DNA of 64,000 nucleotides from Streptomyces natalensis ATCC 27448 (GCF_000935125.1 NZ_JRKI01000010.1:1-64000); one strand, 5' to 3'; numbered from the stretch's first letter, positions 31,583-40,492 are shown. Translations and numbers: made by a program. The notes: a model not told the origin generated them from the letters alone.

Positions 31583-31686
31583 GTGGTGCGCTGTGCTCGT
31601 CACGCGTTGTGCTCGCGGTGCGCTGTACTCGTGATGCGCTGTGCTCGTGGTGCGCTGTGCTTGTGGTGCGTTGTGCCGGTGATGCG
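31583..31686 (+). repeat. 16-bp minisatellite, six copies
   Basis: Units of 16 bases, consensus GTGGTGCGCTGTGCTC, follow one another from 31583 to 31678 with 1-4 changes each, then half a unit. They fill most of the gap between the GH89 gene end and the DUF397 gene promoter. Confidence 0.9.
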
Positions 31687-31742
31687 ATCCGGCCAGCCTA
31701 CGGGGTGGCCGTTCGCGCCTCCAGTGGAGCGCAGGCGGCCGG

Positions 31743-34700
31743 TCAGGACATCTGCCAGCGGCGGAATTCGGCCGTTCCGCGCGCCCCGGTGGCGGAGTTG
31801 GCGGCGCACTGGTGCAGCCCGGCGTCCTGTGCGGCGGCGGCCCCGGGGACGGCGACGGTGGCGACCGTGCGCCAGGTGCCGCCCCCGTCGGTGGAGCAGG
31901 CGCCGGCGTACGTGCCCCGGCCGCCGTCGTCCCGGCCGCGGGTCAGCCGGAGCAGCACCGGGGCGGTGATCCCGGCGAGCCGCCGGTAGGTGTCCAGGGC
32001 GCCGTCGCCGTTCGCGTCGTAGGAGAGGGCGACCCCGTGGGCGGGCGTCACGGACAGGTTCAGGAAACCGGGGGAGCGCGGTGTGTCCAGGCGGTTGCGG
32101 ACGATCAGGCCCGCGCGGGCCCAGGGGCCGGTGGACTCGTCCTGGCGGGTCACCTCCACCGTCACCGCGCCGCCCGGCGTGAGCGCGCCCGCCCGGTAGA
32201 CGGCGCCGAACTCCTCGGTGCCCTGCCACAGATCGGCCCCCGCGCCGTCGATCGCGAAGCGCCCTTCCAACTGGCCGAAAACCGCCCCATTGGTGGTGAC
32301 GGTCCGGAACGCCTCGTCCAGCGGACCGGCGACGAACAGCGTGCCGCGGCGCACCGCGCGCACCCGGGGCTCGCCCCTGGGCCCGTATTCGACCGTCAGG
32401 CTGTACGGCAACGGGCGCAGCGGGTCCGTCAGCGGCCCGGCCGGGGCCGTCGCCCGCCACCGGGCCTCGCCGGTGCCGCCGGGCGGGAGGGACGGCAGGG
32501 TGAGGGGGCCGTCGGCGGTGGCTTCCAGGCCGGTCAGCGCGAAGTCGACCCGGCCGGTGGCGCGCAGGCCGCTGACGTTGCGCAGGGCGGCGGTGAGGGT
32601 GGCGCGGCCGCCCGGCGGCAGCGCGTGCGGGGTGGCGGTCAGGGAGACGGTGCCCTGGTAGGGCGCGGCGGCGAGGGTGTCGTGGACCCGGCGGGCGGTG
32701 CGGTACGGGTCGGCGGTGGGGCGCAGCGGATAGGCGTTGCGCCGCCGGGTCCAGGGCTCCTCCTGCGCGTACCAGTCGAACGGCTTCGGCGGGCGGCCCG
32801 CCGCCAGCGCATCGTCCAGTTCGTCCAAGTACGCCTGCCACTGCGGCAGATGGACATCGCCGATCAGGCCGTGCCAGTCGCGGTTGGCGTAGTTGGCGAG
32901 CGCGCCGCCGTCGGCGGTGGCCCGGTCCGCCCAGGTGGTGATCAGTGCGCGGGCGCTGTGTTCCAGCCGCGCCGCCTCCGCGTCGTCGGCGGCCATCGCC
33001 CTGGCGTCGGCCAGCCAGGGTCCGAGCAGGAAGTGCCGGTGCGCGCCGGTGATCTCGTCGCTCAGCCGCATCAGCCGCAGCCACAGCCGGGACAGGTCCC
33101 GGAACGCCGGCCGGTCCTTGTGCCGGTAGGCGTCCTGGAGCTGGGGGATCAGCTGCCAGGAGCGGTTGGCGAGGGCCTGCCGGGCGGCGTCGGTCAGATC
33201 GTGGCGATAGGCGTCGCTGTCGCGCAGCGCGGGGGCGACCTTCAGTAACGCGGCGAAGGCGGTGTCGAAGGCGGCCGGGTCGAAGGCCGGGGTGTGGGTG
33301 GCGTAGACCGTGCCGGAGTGGGCGGCCAGGCTCGGGCGGGCGGCGAAGACCGAGTCGTGCGGGCGGCCGTCCTTGCTGTCGATGGCGTACGTACTGGTGC
33401 GCAGCGCGGCGAACGCGGCGCGGGCGTGCTCGTCGCGGGCGCCGTAGCGCAGATCGGCGTAGCCGTCGAACCACGCCGCCCGCTCCACCGGGCGCTCCCG
33501 CCACGCCAGTTCGCAGAACAGCTCGAATGCGGCGGGATCGCGCTGGGCCGCCTCCGGCATATAGGCGGTGCCCGCCAGTCGGCTGCCCTCCTTGTCCCGC
33601 CATGTGGTGAAGCGCTTCGCCCACATATGGGTTTTGGCGCCGAGGGTGGTGCGGCCGCCGAAGTTGGGGATGGAACCGAAGGCGTAGGGCACCCCGCCCC
33701 AGTCCCGTTCCCGGTCGGTGACCGTCTCCAGATCGCTCAGGCCGTCCACGATCAGCATCCGGTCGTGATCGACGGCGTCCAGCAGATCGCGCCGGGGGTT
33801 CGCCTGCCAGCCGAGGATCACCCAGGTGGCACCGGGGCGGGCGGTGCGCAGGGCCTTCTCCACGGCGCGGGCGGCCTCGGGGACCGGTACGTCGCCCGGG
33901 TCGCCGCCCTCGTGCAGCAGATCCATCTTGAAGTGGCCTGCGGGGCCCAGGAGCCGGTGCTGGTGACGGTAGAAGGCGGCGGCGACCTCGGCGAAGGCGT
34001 CGGTGCGGGGGTCGAGCCAGTCCGGGCGCCGCAGGCCGGACCAGCTGCCCTGGGGGACGGTACGGGCCCCGGGGTTGCGGGCGGCGAAGCCGTCGGGGAC
34101 GGTGCCGAAGTAGCCGGGGAGCACCGGGTGCATGCCCAGGGAGCGCAGCCGGTCGGTGATCCTGCGACCCAACTCGGCGCGCCGGTCGATCAGTTGACGG
34201 CTGGGGGGACCTCCGTAGGTGCTCATGTTCTGGAGCAGCCACCACGGCTGGTGCGAGGGCGCCGGGAGCCAGGTGCGGGCCTCGGCGTCGGAGTAGCCGA
34301 AATCGGTCAGCAGACGGTGGTAGACGGCCTCGGCGCCCGGGGTGACCAGCACCTCGTTCACGCCGTGCAGCGCGAGCACGTCGATCAGCCGCTCCCAGCG
34401 CGCCCAGGTGGCGTACGGGGCGGTGTAGCCGTCGTGGGTGTCGTTGAGCGCGAAACGGTGCGGCAGCGGGGTGGCGCGCTCGACCGGGGAGGACGGGGCG
34501 GGCAGACGGGCGGGCAGGGCCGCCTGGTCGCCCGCCCAGGACAGATGGGCGTGACAGGTGTACTTGAGGTACCAGTGGACGCCGGTCAGGAGGGTGGCGG
34601 GGGTGGTGCCCGCCACGGTGATACGGCCCGTGGTGCCGTCGACCCGGAAGCGGTCGGCGGCGCCGCCGGGCGGCAGCGCGCGCAGGCGGAACTGGTCGGC

Positions 34701-34895
34701 GTGGCCGGGCAGCAGCCGCTCCAGGGCCGCCCGCGCCGGGGCCGTGTCGTACCCGGCCGCCCGCTCCGGCCCGGGGGCCAGGGGCCCGGGGGCCAGGGGC
34801 CCGGTCGCGGTGACGGGGGCCGCGGCCCCGAGCGCCGCCCTCGCACCGATCGCTCCGGCGGTCCCCAACAGCGCGCGTCGTGACGGCTGGCTCAC
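31743..34895 (-). CDS. GH89 alpha-N-acetylglucosaminidase, secreted
   Basis: A 1050-residue enzyme of the NAGLU family, which removes terminal alpha-N-acetylglucosamine. GTG 34895 (VSQPSRRALLGTAGAIGARA) is chosen because a Tat-type signal with twin Arg begins at once and GAGGTGGGG precedes it. The NAGLU N-terminal domain follows, then the TIM barrel with LALHGVNEVLVTPGAEAVYH (~170-190), HQPWWLLQNMSTYGGPPS (~210-228) and KMDLLHEGGDPGD (~325, Glu candidate for catalysis), and the helical C-domain. A C-terminal extension of about 300 residues carries NEW3-like and concanavalin-like domains (about 720-1050). The substrate in nature may be host or microbial glycans. A six-copy minisatellite lies just past its stop. 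Confidence 0.85.
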   Translation of the reverse strand: MSQPSRRALLGTAGAIGARAALGAAAPVTATGPLAPGPLAPGPERAAGYDTAPARAALERLLPGHADQFRLRALPPGGAADRFRVDGTTGRITVAGTTPATLLTGVHWYLKYTCHAHLSWAGDQAALPARLPAPSSPVERATPLPHRFALNDTHDGYTAPYATWARWERLIDVLALHGVNEVLVTPGAEAVYHRLLTDFGYSDAEARTWLPAPSHQPWWLLQNMSTYGGPPSRQLIDRRAELGRRITDRLRSLGMHPVLPGYFGTVPDGFAARNPGARTVPQGSWSGLRRPDWLDPRTDAFAEVAAAFYRHQHRLLGPAGHFKMDLLHEGGDPGDVPVPEAARAVEKALRTARPGATWVILGWQANPRRDLLDAVDHDRMLIVDGLSDLETVTDRERDWGGVPYAFGSIPNFGGRTTLGAKTHMWAKRFTTWRDKEGSRLAGTAYMPEAAQRDPAAFELFCELAWRERPVERAAWFDGYADLRYGARDEHARAAFAALRTSTYAIDSKDGRPHDSVFAARPSLAAHSGTVYATHTPAFDPAAFDTAFAALLKVAPALRDSDAYRHDLTDAARQALANRSWQLIPQLQDAYRHKDRPAFRDLSRLWLRLMRLSDEITGAHRHFLLGPWLADARAMAADDAEAARLEHSARALITTWADRATADGGALANYANRDWHGLIGDVHLPQWQAYLDELDDALAAGRPPKPFDWYAQEEPWTRRRNAYPLRPTADPYRTARRVHDTLAAAPYQGTVSLTATPHALPPGGRATLTAALRNVSGLRATGRVDFALTGLEATADGPLTLPSLPPGGTGEARWRATAPAGPLTDPLRPLPYSLTVEYGPRGEPRVRAVRRGTLFVAGPLDEAFRTVTTNGAVFGQLEGRFAIDGAGADLWQGTEEFGAVYRAGALTPGGAVTVEVTRQDESTGPWARAGLIVRNRLDTPRSPGFLNLSVTPAHGVALSYDANGDGALDTYRRLAGITAPVLLRLTRGRDDGGRGTYAGACSTDGGGTWRTVATVAVPGAAAAQDAGLHQCAANSATGARGTAEFRRWQMS

Positions 34896-35137
34896 GTATG
34901 CCCCCCACCTCTCGGCAGTACCCACGGACCCGTGCGTGGAGGGCACGCTAACGGGCGGTCAACCGCCGTCCAAGTAGGCCGCCACGACCGGGATGCGCCG
35001 AATGCCGCGATCCGGCCGCACCCGACCCGGGCGGCGGCAACCAGTGTTCTGCGGACCCTCATCCGCAGGCTCCCTGCGCTTCACGCGCCCGGCCGTCGGG
35101 CGCGGGAACAGTTTCCCGAGTAGAGAAGGCCAGGTCA

Positions 35138-35177
35138 CTGCGGCAATCCGCAGTTTTCCGGTGGTGCGTACACCACC
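35138..35177 (+). promoter_or_regulatory. Two hairpins in the olsB leader, first with T-run
   Basis: CTGCGG-CAAT-CCGCAG (35138-35153) is followed by TTTT, a terminator-like arrangement rare in Streptomyces. GGTGGTG-CGTA-CACCACC (35160-35177) follows and ends 5 bases before the AAGGAGG ribosome site. The order suggests attenuation or RNA-structure control of the ols operon. Confidence 0.4.
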
Positions 35178-35194
35178 ACCCAAGGAGGGCTTCC

Positions 35195-36016
35195 ATGCGC
35201 TCGGCACCGACTGCTTCCGCCGCCATCCCGACACCCGCCACCCCCGTCACCACCGCCTCTCCCGTCCCCGGCTCCGCCCCCGCCGCCGACCCGGCCGCCG
35301 CCCCCGGCTACACCGCCGTGATCGCCGACACCCAGGAGCAGATCCGCGCCGCCCAGCGCCTGCGCCACCGCGTCTTCGCCGGGGAAATGGGCGCCACCCT
35401 GCACACCCCGCTCGCCGGTCACGACATCGATGCCGTGGACGACCTCGCCGACCACCTCGTCGTCACCCACACCGCCAGCGGCGAGGTGGTCGGCACCTAC
35501 CGGCTGCTGCCCCCCGGCCGCAGCGCACGCCTCTACTCCGACGGCGAGTTCGACCTCACCGCCCTGGCCCCCCTGCGCTCCTCGCTCATCGAGGCGGGCC
35601 GCTCCTGCGTCCACCCCGACCACCGCGGCGGCGCCGTGATCAATCAGATGTGGGCCGCCCTCGCCCGCTACACCCTGCTCTCCGGCCACCGCTATCTGGC
35701 CGGCTGCGCCTCCGTCCCGCTCGCCGACGGAGGCACCGCCGCCGCCCACGCCCACGCACTGGGCCGCACCCGCTACGCCGCCCCGGACGGACTCCGGGTC
35801 ACCCCGCACCACCCCTGGCACCCCACCGTCCCCGCCCCCGAGCGTCCCGGCGTCGGCCAGCTGCCCCCGCTGCTGCGCGGCTACCTGCGCATCGGCGCCG
35901 TCATCTGCGGCGCGCCCGCCCATGACCCCGAGTTCGATGTCGCCGACTTCTTCGTCGTCCTGGACATGGAACGGCTCGGGGAGCGCTACCGGCGCTTCTT
36001 CCTGGGGGAACGGTGA
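35195..36016 (+). CDS. olsB: Ornithine lipid synthase first step, OlsB-like acyltransferase
   Basis: A 273-residue GNAT-fold acyltransferase (hemolysin/OlsB type). OlsB joins a 3-hydroxyacyl chain to the alpha-amino group of ornithine, giving lyso-ornithine lipid. The core YTAVIADTQEQIRAAQRLRH (~46-65), followed by FAGEMGA (~69), and SLIEAGRSCVHPDHRGGAVI (~131-150) are family hallmarks. The first 40 residues are a Pro/Ala-rich tail. AAGGAGGG precedes ATG 35195. It overlaps the olsA-type gene by GTGA, which supports the two-step pathway. A plain hemolysin-like GNAT is the alternative. Confidence 0.8.
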   Translation: MRSAPTASAAIPTPATPVTTASPVPGSAPAADPAAAPGYTAVIADTQEQIRAAQRLRHRVFAGEMGATLHTPLAGHDIDAVDDLADHLVVTHTASGEVVGTYRLLPPGRSARLYSDGEFDLTALAPLRSSLIEAGRSCVHPDHRGGAVINQMWAALARYTLLSGHRYLAGCASVPLADGGTAAAHAHALGRTRYAAPDGLRVTPHHPWHPTVPAPERPGVGQLPPLLRGYLRIGAVICGAPAHDPEFDVADFFVVLDMERLGERYRRFFLGER

Positions 36017-36978
36017 ACGGGCCGGCGGTGAACGGACCGGTGGCGAGGGGGCGGGCGGCGAACGGACCCTGGGACGTGTGGTCGGACTGCACCCCGGGAT
36101 GCGCCACGCACGGCCTCCCGCGCGTCCGGGCGGCCGAAACCGCCCGCCGGCTCGCCGCGTTCGCGCGGGCGGTGCGGCGCGCGCTGGCGGACGGCGAGCG
36201 GCTGGCCGATCCCGTACGGCTGCGCGCCCACGCCCGGGAGCTGATCGCGGCGCTGGGCATACGGATGGCGGGCGCGAGCCTGACGGAGCGCCTGTCCGTC
36301 CCCGGGCCCGTGGGCGGCCCCGGCACCCTCATAGTCCTCAACCACATCTCCTGGCTCGACATCCCCGCGCTGCTCGCCGTGGAACCGGTCGTCCTGCTCG
36401 CCAAACGCGAGGTCGGCGGCTGGCCGGTCGTCGGCGGGCTGGCCCGCAGAGCCGGTACGCACTTCATCGACCGCACCGACCCCCGCCAACTCCCGCACGC
36501 GGTGGCCGAACTGACCGCGCTGCTGCGCTCCGGCCGTTCGGTCGCCGTCTTCCCGCAGGCCACCACCTGGTGCACCGCCGACCAGGGCACCTTCCGCCGG
36601 GCCACCTTCCAGGCCGCCCTGGACGCGGGCGCCCCGGTCCGCCCGGTGAGCCTCGGCTACACCCAGGGCGGCCACCCCAGCACGGTCGCGGCGTTCTGCG
36701 GCGAGGACACCTTCGCCGCCTCGCTGCGGCGGGTGCTGGCGGCCCGTGCGCTGGCCGTACGGGTCACCACGCATCCGCCGCTGACGGGCGACGGGCCGGG
36801 CGGGTGCGGCGGGCTCGACCGGCGGCGGCTGGCGGCGCTCGCCGAGGGCGCCGTACTGGGCGGCGGCGCGGGCCGTGTCCCGGGCCTCGTTCCCGGCCAG
36901 GTCCCGGGCCACGTTCCGGGCCGTGGCCGGGCCGCTCCCCGACCGCTGCCGCAACAGCCGGTCCGACACCATGTCTGA
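36013..36978 (+). CDS. olsA: Lyso-ornithine-lipid O-acyltransferase, OlsA/PlsC-like
   Basis: A 321-residue LPLAT family acyltransferase. Block I is LNHISWLDIP (residues ~107-116, the His-x4-Asp dyad intact); block III reads FPQATT (~180) instead of the usual FPEGT. GTG 36013 overlaps the olsB stop as GTGA. OlsA adds the second acyl chain to lyso-ornithine lipid, completing a phosphorus-free membrane lipid. The C-terminal 40 residues are a repetitive PGxVPG tail. The pairing with olsB is the main evidence for the substrate; 1-acylglycerol-3-phosphate acylation is the alternative. Confidence 0.8.
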   Translation: MNGPAVNGPVARGRAANGPWDVWSDCTPGCATHGLPRVRAAETARRLAAFARAVRRALADGERLADPVRLRAHARELIAALGIRMAGASLTERLSVPGPVGGPGTLIVLNHISWLDIPALLAVEPVVLLAKREVGGWPVVGGLARRAGTHFIDRTDPRQLPHAVAELTALLRSGRSVAVFPQATTWCTADQGTFRRATFQAALDAGAPVRPVSLGYTQGGHPSTVAAFCGEDTFAASLRRVLAARALAVRVTTHPPLTGDGPGGCGGLDRRRLAALAEGAVLGGGAGRVPGLVPGQVPGHVPGRGRAAPRPLPQQPVRHHV

Positions 36979-37657
36979 CCAGCTGGTTTCCTGGGCGTAT
37001 GTGGACCAGCTGGACCTCCTCGCCGAGCCGCTCCGGGGGATGCTGCATTCGCCCTGGCTGTGGCTGGTCGTCCTGCTGGTGTCCGCGCTCGACGCACTGC
37101 TGCCGTTCATGCCGAGCGAGACGACCGTGGTCCTCGTCGCCGTGCTGATCGGCCCGCACCCGCCGCTGCTCGCGCTGCTCGCCGCCGTCGCAGCGACCGG
37201 CGCCCTGGCGGGCGACTGCCTCGGCCATGCGCTCGGCCGCTGCGCCGGCCCCCGCGCCACGGCCTGGCTGCTGCGCGGCGAACGCGGCCGCGCCCGCCTC
37301 GCCCGCGCCCTGACGACGGTCGAACGCCACGCCGCCACCCTCGTCATCGCCGGCCGCTTTCTGCCCGGCGGGCGGGTGGTCGCCGCGCTCGCCACCGGGA
37401 CCGTCCGCTTCCCGCTGCGCCGCTTCGTCCTGCTGGACGCGATGGGCGCCGCCCTCTGGGCGCTGTTCAGCACGGCCGTGGGCGGCCTGGGCGGCGCGGC
37501 GCTGACCGACTCCCCGGTCACCGGGCTGCTGCTGGCCTCGGGGGCGGGGCTGCTGATCGCGGGGTGTGTGGCGTATCTGCGGCGGCGGGGCGGGCACGGC
37601 GGGGGAGTGGTCCGCGTCCGCCCGGGGCCGTGCCGGGGAATACGGGACGGAGCCTGA
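36971..37657 (+). CDS. DedA/SNARE-associated family membrane protein
   Basis: A 228-residue membrane protein overlapping olsA by 8 bases (ATG 36971). The DedA core is visible: SALDALLPFMPSETTVVLVA (~40-59) with the conserved E, GDCLGHALGRCAG (~85-97) and FLPGGRVVAALATG (~133-146, the F.PG.R motif). DedA proteins act as lipid flippases or scramblases. Co-translation with olsBA suggests it moves or balances the lipids made by them. Confidence 0.85.
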   Translation: MSDQLVSWAYVDQLDLLAEPLRGMLHSPWLWLVVLLVSALDALLPFMPSETTVVLVAVLIGPHPPLLALLAAVAATGALAGDCLGHALGRCAGPRATAWLLRGERGRARLARALTTVERHAATLVIAGRFLPGGRVVAALATGTVRFPLRRFVLLDAMGAALWALFSTAVGGLGGAALTDSPVTGLLLASGAGLLIAGCVAYLRRRGGHGGGVVRVRPGPCRGIRDGA

Positions 37658-37681
37658 CGCCGCCGTCCCGTACTCCGCGGC

Positions 37682-38440
37682 TCATGCGGTCGGCACGTAC
37701 TTGTAGCCGACCCGGCGCACCGTCACGATCGACGACCGGTGCGCCGCACCCAACTTGCGGCGCAGCCGGGCGACATGGACGTCGACGGTGCGGCCGTCGC
37801 CGACATGGCCGTAGCCCCACACCGTGGTCACCAACTGGTCGCGGGTGTGCACCCGGTGCGGATGCGCCACCAGATGGGCCAGCAGCTCGAACTCCAGGTA
37901 CGTCAGGTCCAGCGGGCGGTCCTGGACCTGTGCGGTGCGCCGCTCGGGGTCGATCCGTACGGTCCCGTCGCTGTTCGACGCCCCGGGGGCGGGGGCGGGG
38001 ACGGGGGTGCGGGCGGGCGGGGGCGCGGGTGACAGCGTGGCCGTCGCCCCCGCCAGGGCCGCCGCCGTGGCCGCCGTGACCGTGGCGGCCGCCGTCGGGT
38101 CGGCGACGGGCTCCGGGTCGCCGGTCCGGGGGGCCTGTTCGGCCGGTACGAGGACGAGGTAGCCGACCATCGGCGGCTGGCCGGGCAGCACGGGCAGGCT
38201 GTGCTGGGGCGCCGGAATCCAGGTGGCGCCGGCCTCCAGCAGCTCCGCGACGGTCTGGATGCCGTGGCGCGCGGGGGGTCCGCCCGGCCGGAGGCCGGGG
38301 GAGCCGCTACCCGGGGCGGTGGCGGGAGACGGCAGGGCTTCGTGGGGCGCCACGGCGCGCAGGCGGTGGCGGTGCGGGGCGGTCGGGGCGGACAGGGGGG
38401 CCGTCGCGGAAGTGGCAGGCAGGGTACGGACGTTCGTCAT
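37682..38440 (-). CDS. Orphan winged-helix regulator (OmpR/PhoB DNA-binding type)
   Basis: A 252-residue protein. Only the C-terminal ~95 residues are recognised: a trans_reg_C winged helix (LDLTYLEFELLAHLVAHPHR, then QLVTTVWGYGHVGDGRTVDV and RVGYKYVPTA). The N-terminal part lacks a receiver domain: no Asp phosphorylation site, only Pro/Ala-rich segments and a short conserved block (GIQTVAELLEAGATWIPAPQ). ATG 38440 is preceded by AAAGAGCTGATC. Such orphan regulators are common in Streptomyces; the cue is unknown. It converges on dedA. Confidence 0.8.
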   Translation of the reverse strand: MTNVRTLPATSATAPLSAPTAPHRHRLRAVAPHEALPSPATAPGSGSPGLRPGGPPARHGIQTVAELLEAGATWIPAPQHSLPVLPGQPPMVGYLVLVPAEQAPRTGDPEPVADPTAAATVTAATAAALAGATATLSPAPPPARTPVPAPAPGASNSDGTVRIDPERRTAQVQDRPLDLTYLEFELLAHLVAHPHRVHTRDQLVTTVWGYGHVGDGRTVDVHVARLRRKLGAAHRSSIVTVRRVGYKYVPTA

Positions 38441-38544
38441 CGGGATCAGCTCTTTCGCGCAGAGGGTCGTCGGGGACGTCATGCGCGCGGGCAGGGCCGG
38501 AAACGCCGGTCAGCGGCGTCGGTGAGGCGTGTGCGGGCCCGCGC

Positions 38545-38649
38545 TCAGTGCGCGCGGCAACACAGACGGTCGAAAGCGTGCGCCTGCCGGGACGGCCAGA
38601 AAGGCTCGAGGTCGCTGCGACCCGTCGCGGTGTGAGGAAGGCTGGCCAT
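38545..38649 (-). CDS. Possible 34-residue leader ORF with Cys-Cys ending
   Basis: ATG 38649, preceded by ATAGGGG, opens a frame giving MASLPHTATGRSDLEPFWPS followed by RQAHAFDRLCCRAH. It lies 104 bases upstream of the winged-helix gene on the same strand. A short ORF with a Cys-Cys close to its end in the leader of a regulator gene recalls attenuator peptides. Coding is not proven. Confidence 0.35.
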   Translation of the reverse strand: MASLPHTATGRSDLEPFWPSRQAHAFDRLCCRAH

Positions 38650-38746
38650 ACCCCTATTCAACCAGACGGCCGACGCGCGAGGGAACGGAGTTGACCGACG
38701 TCACGGCCCCGTTCCGCATCGTGGACAGCACCGTTGGCCGCCTCCC

Positions 38747-39370
38747 TCATCGGCTCCCCGTCCGTATGCCCGCCCGGGCCCCGGCCCGTATCGCCGCGCC
38801 CATCGCCAGTCCGAGGGCCAGCGCGGTCAGATGGCCCGCGTCGGTGAACGTCCGCTCCCGGCGGAGCACCGGCCGTATCCCCAGCGCCAGCAGGCCGGCG
38901 CTCGCCGCGGTCCGCGCGCCCCGGTGCGGGACGGCGGCGGCCAGGGCGCCGAGCGTGGCGTTCCAGCCGTAGCTGGCGCCGACGTCGACGGCCCGCGCCG
39001 TCCCGTCCGGCGGATCGAGCCGCACCTGGCCGCGCAATGCCCCGTAGACCAGCAGGCTCGCCCCGATGTGCCCCGCGCCGAACACCCCGGCCGCGCGCCC
39101 GGTGCCCCACCGCGCCTCGGCCGTACCGAGCGTGGCCAGCAGTGCGGTGGCGTACGGCACCGCCAGCGGCTCCTCGACGAGCGCCGCGCTGGTGAGCAGG
39201 GTGTACCCGCGCCCGGCCCGCAGATTCGCGACGTTGGTGGACTGCGCCCGCAGCACCTGCGTACGCCGCTCCCGGGGCAGCCGGGCGAGGGCGTACGCGC
39301 CGAGCTGGATGCCACCGACATACAGCATCGCGGCCCACGGCACCCCCGGTTTCCTCCGTGTCCTCGCCAT
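38747..39370 (-). CDS. Rhomboid-like membrane protein, function unknown
   Basis: A 207-residue membrane protein starting MARTRRKPGVPWAAMLYVGG; ATG 39370 follows GGGGAGGGACCGC. About six helices are seen. The motif AQSTNVANLRAGRGYTLLTS, followed by AALVEEPLAV (residues ~42-72), resembles the rhomboid-like family of Streptomyces (THNLANL..HP..LLTS.F). The typical GxSG/H dyad of active rhomboid proteases is not evident: GWNATLG occupies the place. It is probably an inactive homologue. No clear operon partner. Confidence 0.65.
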   Translation of the reverse strand: MARTRRKPGVPWAAMLYVGGIQLGAYALARLPRERRTQVLRAQSTNVANLRAGRGYTLLTSAALVEEPLAVPYATALLATLGTAEARWGTGRAAGVFGAGHIGASLLVYGALRGQVRLDPPDGTARAVDVGASYGWNATLGALAAAVPHRGARTAASAGLLALGIRPVLRRERTFTDAGHLTALALGLAMGAAIRAGARAGIRTGSR

Positions 39371-39416
39371 GCGGTCCCTCCCCATGCGGTCCCTCCCCGT
39401 TCCGTCGCTCCCCGTC

Positions 39417-40322
39417 TCAGGCGTTCGTCGGCAGGCGCTTGCGCCAGTCCAGCGGGGTGACCTCGATGACGTTGTCGGGGCTGCCGTCCCATTCCACGGG
39501 CAGGCCCGCCCCGGTCAGCGCGGCCGCCACCGTCCGTCCGACCAATGCGCGGTCGCGCCCGGAGTCCGGGTAGGCGCCGTAGCGGACCGAGAGGCCGCCG
39601 CCGTCCGCGGCCGCGTCGGTGTCCTGGTAGTGGAAGAAGACGAAGCCGTGGTCGCCCTCGGTGCGCTCGCCGCCCATCTCCGCCAGCCCGCAGCCGCTGC
39701 AACAGGTGAAGTTCATCCGCGCCGTGAGCCCCTGGCGCCCCAGTGCCGCGAATGCCTCCGCAACCCGGTCCGCGTCGGTCACCTCGGGCCAGGTCTCCTG
39801 CTCGGCGAGCCGCTCCTCCCACAGGCCGCCGACGATCCTGCGGGCCTCGTCCAGCGAGACCGGGGTGTCGGCGGGGTCGAGGAGGTCGCACACGCCCTGC
39901 GCGACCTGATGGAAGCCCCAGAAACCGGCCCGGATCTGCTGACGCGCCCGCTCCTCGGCCTCGGCGCGGGTCTCCGGCGCCAGCCCGGGGGTGCCGTACA
40001 GATCCGCGGGCCGCCACTCCAGCGCCGTACGCCACGTCTCCCCGCCGCGCGCCCAGTCCGCGAACACCGCTATGACCCGGTCGGCATCGGCGCACTCCGC
40101 GCTGAAGTGCCGCTCCGGCCCGCCCTCGCGGTACTCCACCGCGAACGGCCCGTCGCCCTCCCGCCAGGTCTGGAGGAAGACCTGGTCCTCGCCGGGGATC
40201 CGCTCGACGACCGCGAAATGGTCGTCGTCGGCCCCGATCCGCCGCAGCAGGGCGGCGAGTTCGGCTTCGGTCGGGCGCTTGAGGTCCGGTCCGGTCTCGG
40301 TCTGGACGGTGATCGTCAGCAT
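39417..40322 (-). CDS. DUF6891-type protein of unknown function
   Basis: A 301-residue soluble acidic protein starting MLTITVQTETGPDLKRPTEA. A distinctive Cys cluster NFTCCSGCGLAEMGGER (~210-226) could bind metal, and the nearby GFVFFHYQDTDAAADGGGL is a conserved block. The family (DUF6891 as I recall) is widespread in Streptomyces without a known role. It lies downstream of glnII on the same strand but is separated by a strong hairpin. Confidence 0.65.
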   Translation of the reverse strand: MLTITVQTETGPDLKRPTEAELAALLRRIGADDDHFAVVERIPGEDQVFLQTWREGDGPFAVEYREGGPERHFSAECADADRVIAVFADWARGGETWRTALEWRPADLYGTPGLAPETRAEAEERARQQIRAGFWGFHQVAQGVCDLLDPADTPVSLDEARRIVGGLWEERLAEQETWPEVTDADRVAEAFAALGRQGLTARMNFTCCSGCGLAEMGGERTEGDHGFVFFHYQDTDAAADGGGLSVRYGAYPDSGRDRALVGRTVAAALTGAGLPVEWDGSPDNVIEVTPLDWRKRLPTNA

Positions 40323-40426
40323 GCCCACAGCGTGCCACCCGCCACTGACAATCGGCCCCGACCAGCCGAAACGCGAAGCGGCGGGCAGGCGAAGAGGCCG
40401 GAACGCGCAGCGGCACGACGCGCGGA

Positions 40427-40453
40427 GGGGCCGGACCGCACCGGTCCGGCCCC
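40427..40453 (-). terminator. Terminator downstream of glnII
   Basis: Perfect 11-bp stem (40427-40437 with 40443-40453, GGGGCCGGACC/GGTCCGGCCCC) and 5-base loop GCACC, 40 bases past the glnII stop. It separates glnII from the DUF6891 gene. No T-run. Confidence 0.7.
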
Positions 40454-40492
40454 AACTCAGCTGCGTCTGCGCGGCGTCAGATCCGTGCGGCG

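Noticed and set aside
33294..34883. 529-codon plus-strand frame
   Set aside because: Antisense to the GH89 gene, whose family motifs are clear.
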